Shown: positions 59,854 to 64,000 of the stretch, one piece after another | Numbering within the stretch: position 1 is the stretch's first letter | How the letters are laid out: each line of letters opens with the position of its first letter | DNA from: Gemmatimonadota bacterium | GTDB lineage: Bacteria; Gemmatimonadota; Gemmatimonadetes; Gemmatimonadales; GWC2-71-9 | DNA length: 64,000 nt | Assembly: GCA_016720805.1 (NCBI GenBank) | Contig: JADKJZ010000014.1 | Location: 372,001 to 436,000 of the forward strand | Reading direction: 5' to 3' | Position numbers and translations under genes: made by a program | The notes under the pieces: generated by a model | The model's database searches: none | The model's input: only the letters and a program-made list of their open reading frames with translations | What the model was told of the DNA's origin: nothing

Positions 59854-60771
59854 CTAGCCTGCCCGGAGTGCCGACCCCCATTCAGGGAGCTCGATCACCG
59901 ACGCCGGTGCCCCCCCTCCACTCACCACGCTGCCCGGCTCCACTTCCCGCCGAATGACCGCCAGGGCGAGCGCCCGTTGCCCAAAGCGCACCACGGTCCG
60001 GATCGTCCCGACCGCACGCTCCTCGGTGGCGACGTCGGCCGTGGTGGGTTCCGCATCGTTCTGCCAGAGGAGCCCACGGAGGACGCGGTTCGCGTGGCCA
60101 CGAAAGTGGAGGCGGGCGACCGTCTCCTGACCGGTGTAGCACCCCTTGTCGTAGCGCACGCCGGCGAGTTCGTCGAAGCGGACCTCCTGCGGCAGCGTCT
60201 TGTCGTCGATCTCGCGGCCCACGGCCGGCCAGCCGACGAGGAGCCTTGCCGCCGCGCTCCAGGCCGGGGGGGCCGCGTGCCATCCGGATCCCTCGAGGCG
60301 GGCATCGATCGTCGCCGCCGGCTCGGGGCTCATGACGAGGGCCCGAAATGGAGCGACGCCCGTGGGCCGCACGAGGCCGAGTCCCTCGGGAATGGCCGAC
60401 TCCGCGCCGACCAGCCACCGCAGCGTGATGGCGTCGGTGACCTCGGTCACCTTCGCGAGCCGAGGCGGAATGGTGCGCGCCAAGAGGCCGCGCATCTCCT
60501 CCGCCATCCGCGCGGGCACGAGCACCCAGGCCGCCGCACCGTCCCGCCGAATCCACGCGTCGGTGATGATCATCCCCTTCGGGGTGAGAAACGCGCACCA
60601 GAGCAATCCATCGGGTGCCATCTTGGCGACGTCATTGGTCACCAACCCCTGCAGGCAGCTGATGGCGCCGGCGCCCTCCAGACGGAACACGGCGTGGGGG
60701 ACATCGATGGCGTGATGCCCCTCGACCAGGGCGCGGGCTTCCTCGGTGCTCAGTTCGACGTCGCAGACCAT
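59854..60771 (-). CDS. ygfZ: Folate-binding protein YgfZ/IbaG-type (GcvT-like)
   Basis: 305 residues from the ATG at 60771 with GGAG upstream. The defining motif DKGCYTGQETVARLHFRG contains the conserved Cys of YgfZ, and CLQGLVTNDVAK and LTPKGMIITDAWI are GcvT-fold segments. YgfZ supports assembly or repair of certain [4Fe-4S] enzymes with tetrahydrofolate. It overlaps the end of the HAD gene by 22 bases, so it is the last gene of a three-gene operon. Confidence 0.93.
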   Translation of the reverse strand: MVCDVELSTEEARALVEGHHAIDVPHAVFRLEGAGAISCLQGLVTNDVAKMAPDGLLWCAFLTPKGMIITDAWIRRDGAAAWVLVPARMAEEMRGLLARTIPPRLAKVTEVTDAITLRWLVGAESAIPEGLGLVRPTGVAPFRALVMSPEPAATIDARLEGSGWHAAPPAWSAAARLLVGWPAVGREIDDKTLPQEVRFDELAGVRYDKGCYTGQETVARLHFRGHANRVLRGLLWQNDAEPTTADVATEERAVGTIRTVVRFGQRALALAVIRREVEPGSVVSGGGAPASVIELPEWGSALRAG

Positions 60772-61421
60772 GGCAGCTCCATCGGGTGGTGTGCCACAAA
60801 ATCCGTCCAGATACACGCGGGATGTTCTGGCTCGAGCGCCTCGCGCGGATGCGACGTGGTCAGCATGGCCACGGGCATCCCCGCAGCGCGTCCGGCGCGG
60901 AGGCCGGGAATCGAGTCTTCGATGACCACGCACGCACTCGCGGGAAGCCCCAGCAGCGCCACGCCCTTGCGATATCCCTCGGGGTTCGGCTTGGTCGTGG
61001 CCACGTCTTCGGCTGCGACGATCCCGACAAAGCAGGCGTCGAGGTCGGCCACCCGCAGCACGTGGGTGATTTCATCGCGGCGCGCGGCCGACACCACCAC
61101 CAGGCGGACGCCGGCGGCGTGCAGCGCCCGCACGAAGGGGGAGACGCCGGGCACGAGCGTGAGATCCGCGCTGATGAGGCGCTGGTAGATCACGCCCTTG
61201 GCGGCCACAAGGTGGTCCAGCATCCTGGTGTCGAGCGTCCGATTGGCGGCTCGCCACGCGTGCACAAAACAGCCGCGGTCATCGTAGCCAAGGTACTCGC
61301 GATAGTAAGTGGCCTCGTCGACGTCGAGACCCCATTCGGCGAGCACTTCCAGGAGTGCGGCGCAGTGGTGCCGCTCATCATCGACAATGACGCCATTGAA
61401 GTCGAAGCAGACGCCCTTCAC
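60750..61421 (-). CDS. HAD-family hydrolase (beta-phosphoglucomutase-like) with DxN motif
   Basis: 223 residues from a GTG overlapping the upstream stop (GTGA). Motif I reads CFDFNGVIVDDERHH: the nucleophile Asp is present but the second Asp, the usual acid/base, is Asn. Motif II is VVVSAARR, motif III has the Lys in TTKPNPEGY, and motif IV is VVIEDSIPGLRAG. The cap is the helical beta-phosphoglucomutase type. Most likely a sugar-phosphate phosphatase; the Asn may slow or alter the reaction. Confidence 0.9.
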   Translation of the reverse strand: MKGVCFDFNGVIVDDERHHCAALLEVLAEWGLDVDEATYYREYLGYDDRGCFVHAWRAANRTLDTRMLDHLVAAKGVIYQRLISADLTLVPGVSPFVRALHAAGVRLVVVSAARRDEITHVLRVADLDACFVGIVAAEDVATTKPNPEGYRKGVALLGLPASACVVIEDSIPGLRAGRAAGMPVAMLTTSHPREALEPEHPACIWTDFVAHHPMELPWSATSN

Positions 61422-62632
61422 GACGTCGCCTCGCCGGTGATGCCGGTCACGAAAATGTGCCTCGGATCGTGGCGCTCCCGCAGGCGATCGATCGGGCCGC
61501 CGATGCCCTCGCGGTAAGCGCCGAAGTGCCCGACGGTGCGGCGCAGCGCCCACGACGCGCGCTCGAGCGTCAGCGGCACTTCGCGGGCCGCGAATTGGTT
61601 GCGCACCGCTCGCAGCTGCTCTGCGGTGGTGTGTCCGCTCCAGCGGATGCTGCCGGCGAGGGCACCGGCACTCAGCATTCCTTCGCCGAGCAGCGAGACC
61701 ACCGCGTCGATCGCCTCATCGATCCCTTCCGGGAGGACGCCGAGGCGGAAGGTGACCGGGACACTCGAGATCCCGCGTGAGGAGCCATTCCAGAGCAGCA
61801 CGCGCCGCTCCGGTGGCAACTCGTGCCAGTGCAGGTGCGCCACTCGGCTCAACCGTTGGCCTTCCTGCAGGACCTCGTCACGACTCCCCATGAGCCGAAC
61901 GGCGAGCAGCCATTCCGGTTCGGAGGCCAGGGCGGGGGAGATGAGCTCCGCGGCCGCGGCGGCGATGTGATGCTCGCCGAGTCCGCGGGCGGCGGCGCTG
62001 AGCCGATCCCGACTCCCGAGGGCGACCCAGGTCAGATCCGCGTCGGGGAGCGGGCGGACCCGGAGGGTGGCCTCGGTGATCACGCCGAATCCGCCGAAGC
62101 CGCCGAGGTGGAGTCGCATCGCCGGCGTCACGGTCGGGCTGCCCTCGTCGCGCGCGAGGCGGACCACGCGACCGTCCCCGGTGGCAATGGTCATTGCCAG
62201 CACCTGATCGCGCACCGGACCGAAGCCGGCACGGAGCGGTCCGGCGGTCGCGGTCGCCAGCACGGAGCCGACGGTCCGGTCGGTACGTCCTGGTGGGTCG
62301 AGTGCCACCCAGCCGTGTTCGTCGCGCAGGGTGTGACGAAGCAGATCGAGGGAAACGCCTGCGGGGGCGGTGACGCTCTCGTCGGTGTGTTCGATGCCGA
62401 GTCGGTCGTCGAGGCCGCGGGTGGAGAGGGTCAAGTCGGCGGGAGGGGCGTCAACGCGCCATGACCCCCCGCCCTCGATGGCGACCTGCCACTGCTCGTC
62501 ATGGGCCAAGCCGAGCACGCCGGCCATGGCCTCGGTCGAGGTGGGCGTGACGATGAGCCGCCCGTCGCCGGTGGCGCGCACGGCTTCGGCGCCGATGGTG
62601 GCGGCGATCCGGTCCTGGCGGGTGCTACTCAT
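61418..62632 (-). CDS. FAD-binding oxidoreductase (GlcE-like)
   Basis: 404 residues from the ATG at 62632; the frame is open upstream without similarity. A PCMH-type FAD domain covers the first 210 residues, with IVTPTSTEAMAGVLGLAH, AIEGGGSWRVDAPPADLTLS, DPPGRTDRTVGSVLATATAG and GGFGGFGVITEATLRV. The C-terminal domain is like the glycolate oxidase FAD subunit, ending RHDPRHIFVTG. It probably oxidises a hydroxy acid such as glycolate. GlcD and GlcF partners are not adjacent. It is first in the operon with HAD and ygfZ. Confidence 0.88.
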   Translation of the reverse strand: MSSTRQDRIAATIGAEAVRATGDGRLIVTPTSTEAMAGVLGLAHDEQWQVAIEGGGSWRVDAPPADLTLSTRGLDDRLGIEHTDESVTAPAGVSLDLLRHTLRDEHGWVALDPPGRTDRTVGSVLATATAGPLRAGFGPVRDQVLAMTIATGDGRVVRLARDEGSPTVTPAMRLHLGGFGGFGVITEATLRVRPLPDADLTWVALGSRDRLSAAARGLGEHHIAAAAAELISPALASEPEWLLAVRLMGSRDEVLQEGQRLSRVAHLHWHELPPERRVLLWNGSSRGISSVPVTFRLGVLPEGIDEAIDAVVSLLGEGMLSAGALAGSIRWSGHTTAEQLRAVRNQFAAREVPLTLERASWALRRTVGHFGAYREGIGGPIDRLRERHDPRHIFVTGITGEATS

Positions 62633-62712
62633 GCGGGCGCCCGGCGTGGTTCGGCGGGAGGGTGGTCGGGGCTGAACGTCATCCCCGGAAGATAGACGGG
62701 GCGGGGCGCTGC

Positions 62713-63606
62713 TCAGGCGGCGCGAAATTCTCCCAGATGCCGCACCTCCGGGCACTCCCGCAACTTCGCGAACGCGCGCTCGCGCAACTGGCGGATCCGT
62801 TCCCGGGTGACGCCAAGGGCGGCGCCGATTTCTTCGAGTGTGCGGGCTTCTTCGCTGGGGTCGAGGCCGTAGTAGAGCGAGAGGATGCGGCGTTCGCGGG
62901 GGGTGAGGTAACGGCGGAAGATCCGGTCGATGAAGTCGCGCCGGAGGATCTCGTCGGTCCGCGTCTCGATTTCGCCGTTTTCTCCCAGCGGAAGTCGCTC
63001 ACCCAGCGTGGCGGCGCGGGAGTCCCCGCTCTCGACCGGCGCATCGAGCGAGACTTCGGTCACAAAGAGCCGACGGGCGTCGCGCACGTCATCGAGCGGC
63101 ATGATGAGGGCGGTTGCCAACTCCTCGTCGGTCGGAGTCCGCCCGAGTTCCTGGGCGAGCAACCCCTGTGCCTTGGCGAAGCGCACGACGGCGGTATTCT
63201 GGTTGAGCGGGAAGCGCACCGAGCGCGTCTGTTCGGCCAGCGCCTTCAGTACCGCCTGCCGCACCCACCACACCGCGTACGAGATGAACTTCACGCCACG
63301 ATCCGGATCGAACTTGCGGACGGCGCGGAGCAACCCCTCGTTGCCGATTGCCACCAGGTCGCCGAGCTCGAGACCATGCCCCTGATAGCGCTTCACGAAG
63401 GCGATCACGAAGCGAAGGTTCGCCGTGACCAACCGCTCAATGGCGATGTCGTCGCCCTCGCGTGCCTTCCGCGCCAATGCCCGCTCCTCCTGGATGTCGG
63501 TGATCATCGGGAGGTCCTTGATGTCCCGCAGATACTGCTCGAAGGACTCGGCCGCGCTGAGCGGAACGCGGGCACGGGATGGCGCAGGGGCGGCACGACG
63601 CGGCAT
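62713..63606 (-). CDS. Group 2 sigma-70 factor (RpoS/SigB-like of the RpoD family)
   Basis: 297 residues from the ATG at 63606. Region 1.2 is ESFEQYLRDIKDLPMIT. Region 2 follows with RLVTANLRFVIAFVKRYQG, LGDLVAIGNEGLLRAVRKFD and the promoter-melting FISYAVWWVRQAVLKAL. Region 3 is TPTDEELATALIM. Region 4 is LTPRERRILSLYYGLD and TLEEIGAALGVTRERIRQLRERA, an intact -35 reader. Region 1.1 of a primary sigma is missing, so it is probably an alternative, stress or stationary-phase factor. The 5' region is AT-rich. Confidence 0.94.
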   Translation of the reverse strand: MPRRAAPAPSRARVPLSAAESFEQYLRDIKDLPMITDIQEERALARKAREGDDIAIERLVTANLRFVIAFVKRYQGHGLELGDLVAIGNEGLLRAVRKFDPDRGVKFISYAVWWVRQAVLKALAEQTRSVRFPLNQNTAVVRFAKAQGLLAQELGRTPTDEELATALIMPLDDVRDARRLFVTEVSLDAPVESGDSRAATLGERLPLGENGEIETRTDEILRRDFIDRIFRRYLTPRERRILSLYYGLDPSEEARTLEEIGAALGVTRERIRQLRERAFAKLRECPEVRHLGEFRAA

Positions 63607-63862
63607 GGGAGACCCAATCGGCGAGGGACGAACTATCAAGTTTTCTAGGGAGGTGTTCGAAAGCTACGCAGGCAAGATGGGGAGTTCCGGGGCCGTGTCA
63701 AGAGCCTGTAAATATATACATTGCAACAACTTATGCAGGTTGCAGTTAGCCGTTTCGTGCACAATGTCCACAGCGGAGTCTTCCACACGCGTGTGCAGGA
63801 ACGGGGGAAGTCATTGCGATGCAAGTGAATGCGTCGGACGGTGGGGTGGGGGAATTGTGGGT
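63607..63862. promoter_or_regulatory. AT-rich upstream region of the sigma factor gene with inverted repeat
   Basis: There is no gene in this gap. Bases 63708-63745 are the most AT-rich stretch noticed in the window (AAATATATACATTGCAAC). They include TGCAAC and GTTGCA as an inverted pair 11 bases apart (63722-63744). On the minus strand TATATA could be a -10 element. The exact promoter is unclear. Confidence 0.5.
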
Positions 63863-64000
63863 AAACGGTGAACGGGGAACGGGGAACGGGGAACGGGGGC
63901 GCGGCCGCTGGCCGCTGGCCGCTGGCCGCGCTTGGTGAGGAGTGAGGGGGATGGGCGGATTGACCCCCTCACCCCTCACCAAGTTCGTCCCGTTCACCGT
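63863..64000. repeat. Nested heptamer element cut by the window end
   Basis: The outer arm has four GAACGGG/T units (63863-63899). Its complement begins at 63989 and runs past the end. Inside are GGCCGCT units (63899-63931) and a perfect pair CTTGGTGAGG...CCTCACCAAG (63931-63950 and 63964-63983, TGAGGAG/CTCACCC type). Confidence 0.87.

Overview
This is 64 kb of a gene-dense, high-GC bacterial chromosome. Gene order, heavy use of overlapping start and stop codons, and many secreted BNR, propeller, Tat and metalloprotease proteins fit the Gemmatimonadota best. That placement is inferred from style; no rRNA or other taxonomic marker is present. I see no tRNA, rRNA, prophage, insertion sequence or CRISPR array. 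The window starts inside a HerA-like ATPase gene.

Layout. 1-5.3 kb: HerA-like ATPase, a large secreted Asp-box propeller protein and a Tat-exported protein. 5.4-12.2 kb: cold-shock protein, TfoX-like protein, a ring-cleaving dioxygenase / FMN reductase pair, a propeller lipoprotein, a glyoxalase, a DUF5829-type protein and MsrA. 12.3-18.2 kb: signal peptidase I, methyltransferase, hydrolase, then an ECF sigma factor coupled to a Ser/Thr kinase with TPR repeats (split by a frameshift). 18.3-27.5 kb: zinc peptidase, phosphodiester glycosidase, DASS transporter, P1 and M28 peptidases, RidA, a frameshifted TSUP permease and a membrane protein with an HExxH motif. 27.5-36.0 kb: a tightly overlapped formate operon, fdsG-fdsB-fdsA-fdhD-fdsD-mobA-orf-fhs, which should oxidise formate to CO2 with NAD+ and also load it on tetrahydrofolate. 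36.1-49.9 kb: Ada repair protein, YjdI-like ferredoxin, carbonic anhydrase with a SulP transporter, SPFH protein with an Arc-type regulator, VanZ, a propeller lipoprotein, ApbE, a SUMF / Gfo-Idh-MocA / TIM-barrel operon and a ThrE exporter. 50-63.6 kb: M48 protease, VWA protein, M6-like protease with four repeats, MFS transporter, cytidylate-kinase-like protein, MoxR-type ATPase, a small repeat lipoprotein, YgfZ / HAD / FAD-oxidoreductase operon and a group-2 sigma-70 factor.

The most unusual signal lies between genes. About a dozen intergenic arrays are built from unrelated words (CGTTAGT, GAACGGT, GTGAAAC, ATGGATG, ATGATCG, GGTCACA, GTGAGGG, GGCCGCT), yet all have a period of exactly seven bases. 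Most are arranged as complementary arms around a core, sometimes nested two or three deep. Most units carry TGA or TAG on one strand. Because seven is coprime to three, three units in the same orientation close every reading frame, and several convergent genes end inside an array.

Two single-base frameshifts (kinase/TPR gene, TSUP gene) are either real lesions or assembly errors.
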